From positions 1 through 19,386 of the forward strand of contig DFSH01000033.1 in assembly GCA_002378565.1 (NCBI GenBank): DNA of 19,386 nt. Reading direction: 5' to 3'. The translations under genes were made by a program, and so were the position numbers. The DNA is from Flavobacteriales bacterium UBA3442. GTDB lineage: Bacteria > Bacteroidota > Bacteroidia > Flavobacteriales > Schleiferiaceae. The notes below the pieces were generated by a model. It was not told the origin of the DNA. It saw only the letters and a list, made by a program, of their open reading frames with translations, and ran no database searches. Positions 6,098 through 13,930 of this stretch are shown piece after piece. Each line of letters begins with the position of its first letter. Within the stretch, counting starts at the first letter, position 1.

Positions 6098-7372
6098 ATG
6101 GACCCACAGAACATCAATCCCGGGCATTGGACAAGGGATTTTCTCAGCCAATACGACCTACCAAGCAGCCTGGTCGCATTCACAACCATTGCAGTAGACC
6201 TCCTGGTGCTACTCATAGCAAGTTGGTTGATGGATTTCATCATTCGAAAAATAGTTCTCACTGCCTTGAGCCGTCTTGTGAAGCGATCAAACATCATCTG
6301 GGATGACCATTTTTTGAAAGAAAAAGTATTCCAAGCAGCCATCCATTTGATTCCCTTGTTGGCGGTGCGCGCATTTATCCCACTGGTCTTTGCAGAGACT
6401 GAAAGCTGGATTGCCCCCTTGGAAAACCTGTTGTCAGCCTTGATTATCTACCAGGCTGTTATCACCGTCAATCGAGCGGCAAAAGCGACCGTTCACGTCT
6501 TGGAGAATCATGAGAAGTATGTGAACAAGCCGGTGCAATCCCTTCAGACCCTGGTTCAAGTCATCAGTTGGTTTGTGGGTCTGCTGGCCATCATTTCTGT
6601 TTTCACGGGCACTTCGCTAGGCACCTTGATGGGTGCCATGGCTGGAACCACAGCCATTTTGATGTTGATCTTTCAAGATGCCATCACCGGATTGTTGGCC
6701 AATTTTCAAATCACCATGTTTGACCTGGTTCGCAAAGGGGATTGGATCACCTTCAATAAGTATGGGGTTGATGGTGATGTGATTTCTGTTGACTTAACCA
6801 CCGTCAAGGTGCGCAACTTCAACAAGACCATTTCCACGGTTCCCTCAAAGGCCTTTGTCTCTGATTCCTTCATCAACTGGCGTGGCATGGAAAGCTCTGA
6901 AGTGCGTCGCATCAAGCGCCACCTGGTGCTAGACCTGGACTCTGTGTCCTTTTGCAGTGATGCCTTGATTGAAGACCTCAAGGGCATCGAACGTGTCCGC
7001 GATTACATCGGAACCCGGTTGGATGAAATTCAAGCAGAAAACAAGGCAAAAGGTGTCGATAAATCAAGGAACCTCAATGGTCGACATCTAACCAATATTG
7101 GCATCTACCGCATGTACATAGAGGCCTACCTCAAAGAGCATCCCATGGTCTCAGGTGAGCACAGCCTCATGGTTCGCCAATTGCAGGCTGGAGCAACAGG
7201 TGTGCCACTGGAGATTTATTGCTTTTCCAAAGAAATCCGATGGGTGCAATACGAGGCTATTGTCTCATCACTTTTTGATCACTTGATGGCTGCTGCGCCG
7301 GCATTTGGCCTGCGACTTTACCAGTCACCCAGTTCCTTTGTCGCAGCAGGCCTATTCAACCCGCAAACATGA
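6098..7372 (+). CDS. MscS-family mechanosensitive ion channel (YbdG-like)
   Basis: This 424-residue inner-membrane protein has about five hydrophobic segments at roughly 25-47, 78-98, 107-123, 150-168 and 175-200. The last is the pore-lining helix, rich in Gly and Ala (GTSLGTLMGAMAGTTAILML), leading into IFQDAITGLLANFQI. The MscS beta domain follows with DLVRKGDWITF, VDGDVISVDLTTVKVRNFNKTISTVPSKAF, and then an alpha/beta C-terminal domain. Length and the extra insertion after the beta domain resemble E. coli YbdG (415 aa) rather than the 286-residue MscS. Such channels release solutes on hypo-osmotic shock. The Met at 6098 is the only start that keeps the first membrane helix. Its stop overlaps the ruvC start by four bases, implying co-translation. 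Confidence 0.92.
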   Translation: MDPQNINPGHWTRDFLSQYDLPSSLVAFTTIAVDLLVLLIASWLMDFIIRKIVLTALSRLVKRSNIIWDDHFLKEKVFQAAIHLIPLLAVRAFIPLVFAETESWIAPLENLLSALIIYQAVITVNRAAKATVHVLENHEKYVNKPVQSLQTLVQVISWFVGLLAIISVFTGTSLGTLMGAMAGTTAILMLIFQDAITGLLANFQITMFDLVRKGDWITFNKYGVDGDVISVDLTTVKVRNFNKTISTVPSKAFVSDSFINWRGMESSEVRRIKRHLVLDLDSVSFCSDALIEDLKGIERVRDYIGTRLDEIQAENKAKGVDKSRNLNGRHLTNIGIYRMYIEAYLKEHPMVSGEHSLMVRQLQAGATGVPLEIYCFSKEIRWVQYEAIVSSLFDHLMAAAPAFGLRLYQSPSSFVAAGLFNPQT

Positions 7373-7965
7373 CCGACAAGGATGACAGGCCTGACAGGCT
7401 CATCATCCTTGGGATTGACCCTGGCACCATCATCATGGGCTATGGGGTTGTTGCAGTGGAAGGCAAGAAATTGACTTGCCTGGCGTGCGATCATGTGAAA
7501 TTTGACACCAAGCGAAGCCCATTTGAGCGGCTGGAAGACATCTACGTGGCCATGGGCCATATCTTGAAGGAACATCAGCCAGACCAAGTCGCCATGGAAG
7601 CCCCCTTCTTTGGTAAGAACGTTCAATCCATGCTGAAACTTGGCCGAGCGCAGGGCATCATCATGGCCGCTTCGCTGGCACATGAAGCATCGGTAACAGA
7701 GTATTCCCCCCGCCGGGTAAAACAGGCAGTCACAGGCAGCGGGTCTGCCAGCAAGGAGAAAGTAGCGGGCATGGTAGCCGCAACCTATGGTTTAAGCGAG
7801 ATGCCTGCCTCAACCGACGCATCAGATGGTTTAGCTGTTGCAACTTGCCATGCCTACAGCATCAATCAGGTGATTCCCAACCAATCGAAGGCCAAACAAG
7901 GCAAGAAAAAGACCACATCAAGCTGGGACGCCTTTCTTAAGGCCAATCCTGATCGGATTCAGTGA
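7369..7965 (+). CDS. ruvC: Crossover junction endodeoxyribonuclease RuvC
   Basis: RuvC resolves Holliday junctions in homologous recombination by symmetric nicking, working with the RuvAB branch-migration motor. The protein has 198 residues; E. coli RuvC has 173. The RNase H-like core and all four acidic catalytic residues are visible: D17 in LGIDPGT, E77 in AMEAPFFGKN, and D150 and D153 in TDASDGLAVA. The conserved LGRAQGI and EYSPRRVKQAVTGSGSASKEKV segments are intact. The C-terminal tail (about 170-198) is basic and then contains SWDAFLKANPDRI. No ruvA or ruvB is nearby. The ATG lies inside the end of the MscS-family gene (ATGA overlap), and the 3' end overlaps the HIT gene on the other strand by 7 bp. 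Confidence 0.96.
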   Translation: MTDKDDRPDRLIILGIDPGTIIMGYGVVAVEGKKLTCLACDHVKFDTKRSPFERLEDIYVAMGHILKEHQPDQVAMEAPFFGKNVQSMLKLGRAQGIIMAASLAHEASVTEYSPRRVKQAVTGSGSASKEKVAGMVAATYGLSEMPASTDASDGLAVATCHAYSINQVIPNQSKAKQGKKKTTSSWDAFLKANPDRIQ

Positions 7966-8357
7966 GTGATAGCCTGAGCTATCTTACTGGCAATGGCAGC
8001 AAATTCTTCCTGGGTGAAAACCATTTTTGGGTTGGAAAAATTCAAATCTTCCTCGCTTCGCATGGGCACCAAGTGCACGTGCGCATGGGGCACCTCAAAG
8101 CCTAACACAGCAACCCCTACTCGATTGCATGGCATGCATGTTTCAACAGCCTGAGCCACTTGCTTGCACAAGGACCACAAGGCCAAATAATCTGCTTCTG
8201 GCAGATCAAAGAGTTTGTCCACTTCCCTTTTAGGGACCACCAAGCAGTGCCCTCGAGCCAAGGGCCTGATGTCTAGAAAGGCTATAGCCTTATCGTTTTC
8301 CGCAACCCGATGGCATGGAATATCACCTTGAATAATCTTTGTGAAGATGCTGGTCAT
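7959..8357 (-). CDS. HIT (histidine triad) family protein
   Basis: This 132-residue cytoplasmic protein opens with IFTKIIQGDIPCHRVAENDKAIAFLDIRP, the standard beginning of the HIT/Hint branch. It contains GHCLVVPKREV and ends its core with HAHVHLVPM at 91-99. In this H-x-H-x-H-x-x motif the middle histidine (H93) is the expected nucleophile. Hint-type proteins hydrolyse adenosine phosphoramidates and related nucleotide conjugates; the physiological substrate in bacteria is often unclear. Its start lies 3 bp after the greA stop, so the two are one transcription unit. Its last 7 bp overlap ruvC on the opposite strand. Confidence 0.94.
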   Translation of the reverse strand: MTSIFTKIIQGDIPCHRVAENDKAIAFLDIRPLARGHCLVVPKREVDKLFDLPEADYLALWSLCKQVAQAVETCMPCNRVGVAVLGFEVPHAHVHLVPMRSEEDLNFSNPKMVFTQEEFAAIASKIAQAITH

Positions 8358-8360
8358 GCC

Positions 8361-8831
8361 TTAGCGACTGATGCCTGTTACTTCCAATTGCATGGTGCCA
8401 TTAGGGACTTGAATGTCGACCATGTCACCCACTTTCTTGCCTAAAAGCCCCTTGCCAATAGGTGATGTGACAGAAATTTTTGCATTTTTTACATCAGCTT
8501 CCTGCTCTGCAACCAACGTGTATTTGAATGCCATGCCATTGGCTGGGTTCTTCAATGAAACCGTGCATAGCACGCGAACCTGGGAGTCATCCAACAGGGT
8601 CTCATCAACCACCCTGGCTGTTGACATGATGTCATCAAGCTTGGCAATTTTCATTTCAAGCATGCCTTGTGCCTCCTTGGCAGCATCGTATTCCGCATTT
8701 TCACTGAGATCGCCCTTGTCCCTGGCCTCAGCAATTTGTGCAGAGATGCTAGGTCGCTCCACCGTTTTCAAGTGATCGATTTCCTCTTTGAGCTTCTGAA
8801 AGCCCTCTTCAGTGTAATAATTGACGCTCAT
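8361..8831 (-). CDS. greA: Transcription elongation factor GreA
   Basis: GreA enters the secondary channel of RNA polymerase and stimulates cleavage of backtracked transcripts. I start it at the ATG at 8831 (156 aa), which gives MSVNYYTEEGFQKLKEEIDHL, the normal GreA beginning and length. An in-frame ATG at 8864 would add 11 unrelated residues and lies inside a terminator hairpin. Residues about 5-75 form the coiled coil, and DLSENAEYDAAKE carries the tip acids D41 and E44 at the same numbers as in E. coli. The C-terminal domain includes SPIGKGLLGKKVGD. The HIT gene follows 3 bp later. I find no clear -33/-7 promoter directly upstream, so transcription may come from readthrough of the preceding outer-membrane block or from an atypical promoter. 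Confidence 0.96.
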   Translation of the reverse strand: MSVNYYTEEGFQKLKEEIDHLKTVERPSISAQIAEARDKGDLSENAEYDAAKEAQGMLEMKIAKLDDIMSTARVVDETLLDDSQVRVLCTVSLKNPANGMAFKYTLVAEQEADVKNAKISVTSPIGKGLLGKKVGDMVDIQVPNGTMQLEVTGISR

Positions 8832-8849
8832 AATATCTTCTGATAATAC

Positions 8850-8873
8850 AAAAGAGACCCACAAGGGATCTCT
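8850..8873 (-). terminator. Weak terminator after the PorV/PorQ-family gene
   Basis: On the minus strand, AGAGA then CCC pairs with GGG then TCTCT around a TTGT loop, giving 8 bp with a single bulged T. Only four T residues follow. The short T-tract suggests partial termination and so possible readthrough into greA. Confidence 0.5.
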
Positions 8874-8896
8874 ATTGCCTGTAATACGTGGTGGAC

Positions 8897-9925
8897 TTAA
8901 AGAATGAAAGTCGCTCCCAGTGTGTGAATCCCCCCAAAGGCTCCGTTGGTCATTCGGTAAGCATAGCTCAAATTCATGCTGCCACCATTGCCCGTTTCAG
9001 GGTTGATGCTAAAGCCTGCAGAAGGTCCCGCCATGGCCTCAGTTGCCATGCCGTCAAATCGGTTGTCAAATGCTGCGTAACCCATTCGGACAGCAAATAG
9101 GCTTTTGAAGCCATACTCAAATGCAGCAGTGAACTGATCCTTCTTGAAGGAGTTGGAAATGAAATTTCCTGCAACCTCAATGCGGTGATCTCTGCTGAGG
9201 TCAAAACGCTTAGACATGCCAATGCTCAATTGCGTTGGCAATTCAAAATCCTCCGTGCTGCTCTGAAAACTTGATGAGTGCGATCCAGTTGGCACAGGCA
9301 AGATGATGGACATGCCATCACCGCTGTAACCAAATGAAGGACCAATATTTCTCAAAGTGATACCAAATCGGAAATCATCATCCTCACCTGTCACATACTC
9401 GATACCTGCGTCAAAACACATGCCAGTAGCCGTCAAGTTACTCATGCTAGAGTTGTACATCTTGATATTGATACCGCCATAGATGCTGTTGGTGAATTGC
9501 TTAGCATAACCGATGCCAATGATGGACGATGTTGGCTTGAAATAGCCAGCGCCCCCATCGGGAAGCTCAGTCGTTGTAACTTCAATTTCCCCATAATTCA
9601 TGTTAGAAATATGGACACCTAAAACGCCACCATTGCCTGTTGGCGATGCAAAAGCTGCTGTGTTGAATTGAATACCTGTACCAACAAGCCATTGGGTGTT
9701 GGCTAAGCCAAACTGGAATTTGTCCACATAGGCCAATCCTGCTACGTTACCGTAAAGGGACTCAAGGCCCATCACGTTGGCCGTGTTGGCCTCTGCCCAT
9801 CCAGCGGTAAGAGCCCATGGATTGATTAACAATTCAGGGGCGCCGGCTGAGCCAGAACGCACAGGGTTACCTCCTTGTGTCGCCATGGCGGCGAGGATGC
9901 TTAGGGTGATGAAAGTTCGTTTCAT
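8897..9925 (-). CDS. PorV/PorQ-family outer-membrane barrel protein
   Basis: The protein has 342 residues from the ATG at 9925, which gives a signal peptide MKRTFITLSILAAMA. ATGs at 9937 and 9931 are in frame and would add two to four residues. After the signal the sequence GSAGAPELLINPWALTAGWAEANTANVMGLESLYGNVAGLAYV is the hallmark N terminus of the PorV/PorQ family. The rest alternates short strands with Gly- and aromatic-rich turns, ending HTLGATFIL, as in an outer-membrane beta barrel. In T9SS, PorV shuttles cargo from the SprA translocon to the surface attachment complex, while other family members have unknown roles. This copy is the last gene of a block with a TonB-dependent receptor and a giant exported protein, so a role specific to that protein is plausible. 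It is probably not the canonical PorV. Confidence 0.85.
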   Translation of the reverse strand: MKRTFITLSILAAMATQGGNPVRSGSAGAPELLINPWALTAGWAEANTANVMGLESLYGNVAGLAYVDKFQFGLANTQWLVGTGIQFNTAAFASPTGNGGVLGVHISNMNYGEIEVTTTELPDGGAGYFKPTSSIIGIGYAKQFTNSIYGGINIKMYNSSMSNLTATGMCFDAGIEYVTGEDDDFRFGITLRNIGPSFGYSGDGMSIILPVPTGSHSSSFQSSTEDFELPTQLSIGMSKRFDLSRDHRIEVAGNFISNSFKKDQFTAAFEYGFKSLFAVRMGYAAFDNRFDGMATEAMAGPSAGFSINPETGNGGSMNLSYAYRMTNGAFGGIHTLGATFIL

Positions 9926-9943
9926 ATTCATAATCAATGCTAT

Positions 9944-12900
9944 TTAGAATCCGGTTGGATCAAATGGACGGAGGGTACCAAACCATTTCACAATTTTTTG
10001 CCCAATGCCAGGCGCATCAATGTGAATGATGTACATGCCTGAGGCAATCGGTACTTGGTAATTGTTTTTGAGATCCCAATAGATCCAGGTATCGGTGTTG
10101 TCCTTAGACAGCGTGCGAACCAAGGAACCTTCCACAGCATAAATGCTGATCACACAACGCTCAGGCAAATTGGTGATCTTGACCATGTTGTCTAACTGTG
10201 ACTTCTCGTAAGCACTCATTGAGAAGTAAGGGTTTGGTACCACGCGAATCTGCTCCAGCATGCTTTGTGCTGTTGAGTCATTGGCCTTAATCACCGCAAT
10301 GTCCTCTGTGTTGAATTCGTACTTGGGGTTCTTGCTGTTGCTTCCATCGCCCTCATACTTTTCGTAAGGACGTGCCACACGCAAGCGGACTGTCACATCA
10401 GAAGGCATGCTTGTGTACAAGTCTGTGCCTTCAAAGCGCTTATCCATCATTGGGATGGATGCCCACATCAATCCTTTGGTGACATTAGAACGGAACAATG
10501 GAGAGTTCATGTTCTCCAAGTCTGTCTTCAATGGATTGTCTGCCTCATCAGGACCTCCATAAGCGAGGTCTACATTGGTCAATCCCTTGCGGTAACTTGG
10601 TCCAAAGACATACAAGTAATGCTGTCCACCAAACTTGTAGCCACCAGTCACAGGGTCTGCAGGGAAGGTGCTGAATCGTGAGCTTGGGTTAAAAAGCATG
10701 TCTCTGCCATTGTCACCAACCATCCATGAGTTTTCGCCAAAAGCTAAATTCAATCGTGTGCCCGTCTCCAAATCAATGGCATAACCCGGGAACCAGGACC
10801 AACCTGTACTTGTGCTGCTGCGCACCATGTCACCATTGACAAGGTCCCATGAAGATCCGCCGCGCAAACGCCATTTCTTTATGCCACCTTCTGTCAAGAT
10901 CTGGTCTTCACCCAATTCAATCACAGGAACGCGCGTCCATTTGGATTTATCTGAAGTGAACACAACGTCAATTGAGTGTAGTTCAGCAATGCTGCGTCGC
11001 ATGGCGAATGCCAACATGGCTGAATCCGCGGGACCCATGCCATAAATGTTGCCATTGTCATAGCCTCTACCCGAAGAACTGGCATACGTGAATGGTGCCC
11101 ATGCGCCATCCAAAATATTTCCAAAAATGCCTTTTCCATCATTGGGGTAATCAGAGTAGTATTTCCCCGGTGCCGTTGAGACATCATTAGCTCCAGCCAA
11201 CACCCAGTTAGTTGGTGCGTAGTTGTCATCATCCCTCACCCAAGTCAACCATTGCTTGGTGGGGTCTTCAAAAACAATCTCAGACTCCAACATGCCGCCG
11301 TTGCGCTCATTGGTGTTGTCATTACCAGGGCTTTCTTGATCGCGGATTTCAACGGACAAGCCAAGCTGGCTGATGATCTGCTCATTGATGAAGGTCAAAT
11401 CGGTCAAGGAGTTGACAATGAGATTGCCATTCTCATCTTCAATGCTCCAACGGGCACTGTTGCCTGTGCCATCAAAAATCAAGTAGAATCGACCTGATGG
11501 AACTTTCAATGGGTCGACCACTTTCACATTCACCGGTCCGTACCCGCCAACATAGGTTGGGGTAGACATGGTAAAGTTTTGCAAGATGTAGTCTTCAGAG
11601 GCTTGATCAAGTAGCATGAAGTTGCCGCCATTGCCTGTGCCCTCAAGACGAGTAATCACTGGAGAGAAGCCGTATTCTGCATTCTGGATTGTGCCGTCAG
11701 ACTCTGATCCAACCAAGTGCGGTAGGCCCTCGTAAAGCTTCACATTGTTACGCCCTGACAAGAATGGCTTGCGTTGACCACTGGGGCTTGTTACTTGATG
11801 GAAGGGCTGGTACTCATTGTAAGAGTAGGCAACAACGGAGAAGTAGTAGGGCTTGTGGTTAACCAAGCGCTTGTCCGTGCCAGTAGCAAAAATGTCCTCC
11901 TTCACAACAAAGCTCATTTGAAGGCCATCGTCATTGGCTTCCAAAGTCATATCCTGAGGCATCAAAAGCTCCAAGTTTGGATCCAGCTCCCAGTTGATGA
12001 GTCGATCCACGCCATTGTTGATGTCACATTGTGCAATTAAACGTGCTTGTGACGGATCATAGCGGTCGCCAATCGATACATTTTCATTGGCCAATTGGAA
12101 GACTTGGAAGCCTTCAAATTTGTAAGTGTTGTCTGTTGCGCTAATCAGCGGATCGACCTCCTGGTAATCTAGCTCATCATTGTTCTGACCCTCTCGGTAA
12201 GACAACATCAAGACCAACTCGCGATCCAACTCCTGAATGTCCATGTCTGGTGCGTCCGGACCATTGAGGATTTGGAAGCAGTTATCAAACAAGCTTTGTG
12301 CCTTATCATCAGCGATGATGACCTTGTCGACAGAGGCAAAAAGATCTGCCTTGTTGAAGTCCCGTGCCCATACCACACCTGTGGTAATGAAGTTCAATGC
12401 ACCAGGCGCCAATGAGAAGGGACCTGCGTTGTGCAATCCACGCTTGTCCTCTTGGTTGGCTGGTGACTCAAACCAGTTCTGTGAAGCGGTTGGGTCATTG
12501 TTACCTGTGGTGTCATAGGTGATGCCGGGGTAGGCAAATTTTGTCACCAATCCTGAACCATCCGAGGTGAATCCATCACCATTAGAGGTGTTGCCCGGGC
12601 CCGATGGGGTCTCAACAACCAATGGGTTACCATTCATCCAACGCGACTGCATGTAGTTGTAAAATTCAGCAGCATTATCTGGGTTACCCGAGAAGGAAGA
12701 CCCTGTATTGTTGTAGTACATGAAGCCACTCATGACGATGCGCTCATTGATGCCAGTCACGGGGTTTTCAGCAACGCAGTTGCCGTTGTCATCACGCACA
12801 CCGTCGATGCAACCATCGCGGTCATTGTCCAATCCATCGAAGTAATCGGCAAAAGGGCCCTGGAAGAAGTCAAATCCAACAGCAGGTGGGTTCAAGCCAT

Positions 12901-13912
12901 AACCAAGTGGTCCTTCGTCATTCAAGTCAGCGTTGTAGCAGTAGCCTAATCCACGAGGGATGTCACAGCCAATGATGTCATCCAAATAGTTGCCCAAGTC
13001 AGGATCAAACCATGTAGAGAAATAGGTATTAGTCAATCGGAAGGTTGACTTATTGAGAATGCGGTAATTGTAGAAGGTCATGTTATTGATCTCATCATTG
13101 GTCGCAAAAGCAAAAGCCTGAGCGCGAATCTCAAATCCCAATGCACCAGCACCTGTTTCTGTGTGGATGTTGCCACGGTCATTGTAAACCCACCAGATGG
13201 TCTGGTCACCATACAAGACATCGGTTTCCTTCAGTCGGCAATCGAATTGACGATCCAGGTCGTAGGCAGGGTAGTCTTCCAGTGGGTCGTAGCGCTCATC
13301 ACCATCAAGGTCGATGAATGGAGCCAATGCGTAGGGCAAGTCGCTATCGACACCATGGGCCGGCCAATCCAAAATGATATCAGGGATATTGCCCTCGTAA
13401 CCAGGGAATTTATCTGCCACATCACAATTGACATCATTCCTGCATATCAACCATGCACGGTGCATTTCAACTTGCTCACGGTGAATAACCCAATGCCTAT
13501 CATAGGCGTCACAAACGCTTTTGGTGACTGATGCCAATCCATCATTGGACAAAGGTCCAGGCCAGAAATCGTTGCCACTTGAGCGGTAGGTCATGCCAGC
13601 CAATTTCAATTGCTGACCTTCATCCAAACCACCCAACCACAAAGCACCAGCAAACATGGAGTGCTTGCCTCCATCTTTTGGCACCTCATAACGTGCTGAA
13701 TTCAGATCCCACCACATGTCACCTCCACCCAAAATGGTGGTGCGGACATTGTTGAGGTTCAAGTCAGTTTGAGCCCTTGACGGCTGACACAGCTCCTCAA
13801 CCGTTTTGTTGGATCGAGACGTCTTGCCAGTTAGCTTCACATCCACATCTGGACGAGCTTGAAGCGTAATGGCAGCAATAAAAGCGAGGAAGAGAAAAGT
13901 ACGTTTCATCAT
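9944..13912 (-). CDS. Giant secreted protein with T9SS-like C-terminal domain
   Basis: This 1322-residue protein starts MMKRTFLFLAFIAAITLQARP, a signal peptide, and has no later membrane segment. Around residues 63-97 it contains GGDMWWDLNSARYEVP and KHSMFAGALWLGG, and around 114-120 NDFWPGP. I recognise these as part of a long exported family widespread in Bacteroidota but functionally undescribed. Residues 201-213 (DLDGDERYDPLED) and 360-371 (GLDNDRDGCIDG) are calcium-binding-type loops. The final 100 residues begin RVVPNPYFSMSAYE and include VKITNLPERCVISIYAVEGSLVRTL, then SGMYIIHIDAPGIGQKIVKWFG. This resembles a type A T9SS sorting domain (the N-P and the strand pattern of a terminal Ig-like fold) but extends further, ending DPTGF. 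It sits 18 bp after the TonB receptor and just before the PorV-like gene. Export by T9SS to the cell surface is likely; the function is unknown. Confidence 0.82.
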   Translation of the reverse strand: MMKRTFLFLAFIAAITLQARPDVDVKLTGKTSRSNKTVEELCQPSRAQTDLNLNNVRTTILGGGDMWWDLNSARYEVPKDGGKHSMFAGALWLGGLDEGQQLKLAGMTYRSSGNDFWPGPLSNDGLASVTKSVCDAYDRHWVIHREQVEMHRAWLICRNDVNCDVADKFPGYEGNIPDIILDWPAHGVDSDLPYALAPFIDLDGDERYDPLEDYPAYDLDRQFDCRLKETDVLYGDQTIWWVYNDRGNIHTETGAGALGFEIRAQAFAFATNDEINNMTFYNYRILNKSTFRLTNTYFSTWFDPDLGNYLDDIIGCDIPRGLGYCYNADLNDEGPLGYGLNPPAVGFDFFQGPFADYFDGLDNDRDGCIDGVRDDNGNCVAENPVTGINERIVMSGFMYYNNTGSSFSGNPDNAAEFYNYMQSRWMNGNPLVVETPSGPGNTSNGDGFTSDGSGLVTKFAYPGITYDTTGNNDPTASQNWFESPANQEDKRGLHNAGPFSLAPGALNFITTGVVWARDFNKADLFASVDKVIIADDKAQSLFDNCFQILNGPDAPDMDIQELDRELVLMLSYREGQNNDELDYQEVDPLISATDNTYKFEGFQVFQLANENVSIGDRYDPSQARLIAQCDINNGVDRLINWELDPNLELLMPQDMTLEANDDGLQMSFVVKEDIFATGTDKRLVNHKPYYFSVVAYSYNEYQPFHQVTSPSGQRKPFLSGRNNVKLYEGLPHLVGSESDGTIQNAEYGFSPVITRLEGTGNGGNFMLLDQASEDYILQNFTMSTPTYVGGYGPVNVKVVDPLKVPSGRFYLIFDGTGNSARWSIEDENGNLIVNSLTDLTFINEQIISQLGLSVEIRDQESPGNDNTNERNGGMLESEIVFEDPTKQWLTWVRDDDNYAPTNWVLAGANDVSTAPGKYYSDYPNDGKGIFGNILDGAWAPFTYASSSGRGYDNGNIYGMGPADSAMLAFAMRRSIAELHSIDVVFTSDKSKWTRVPVIELGEDQILTEGGIKKWRLRGGSSWDLVNGDMVRSSTSTGWSWFPGYAIDLETGTRLNLAFGENSWMVGDNGRDMLFNPSSRFSTFPADPVTGGYKFGGQHYLYVFGPSYRKGLTNVDLAYGGPDEADNPLKTDLENMNSPLFRSNVTKGLMWASIPMMDKRFEGTDLYTSMPSDVTVRLRVARPYEKYEGDGSNSKNPKYEFNTEDIAVIKANDSTAQSMLEQIRVVPNPYFSMSAYEKSQLDNMVKITNLPERCVISIYAVEGSLVRTLSKDNTDTWIYWDLKNNYQVPIASGMYIIHIDAPGIGQKIVKWFGTLRPFDPTGF

Positions 13913-13930
13913 GATCAGGTTGCGTATAGC

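Noticed and set aside
5926..6342. Minus-strand frame of 138 codons spanning the protease/MscS intergenic region
   Set aside because: It overlaps two well-supported genes in other frames and has no protein-like features of its own.
8832..8864. Longer GreA with 11 extra N-terminal residues
   Set aside because: The extra codons lie within a terminator hairpin, and the shorter start gives the exact normal GreA N terminus and tip-residue numbering.
13163..13531. Open frame of 122 codons on the plus strand inside the giant secreted protein gene
   Set aside because: It is antisense to a gene with clear family motifs, has no promoter or recognisable domain, and looks like a mirror of the opposite strand's codon use.
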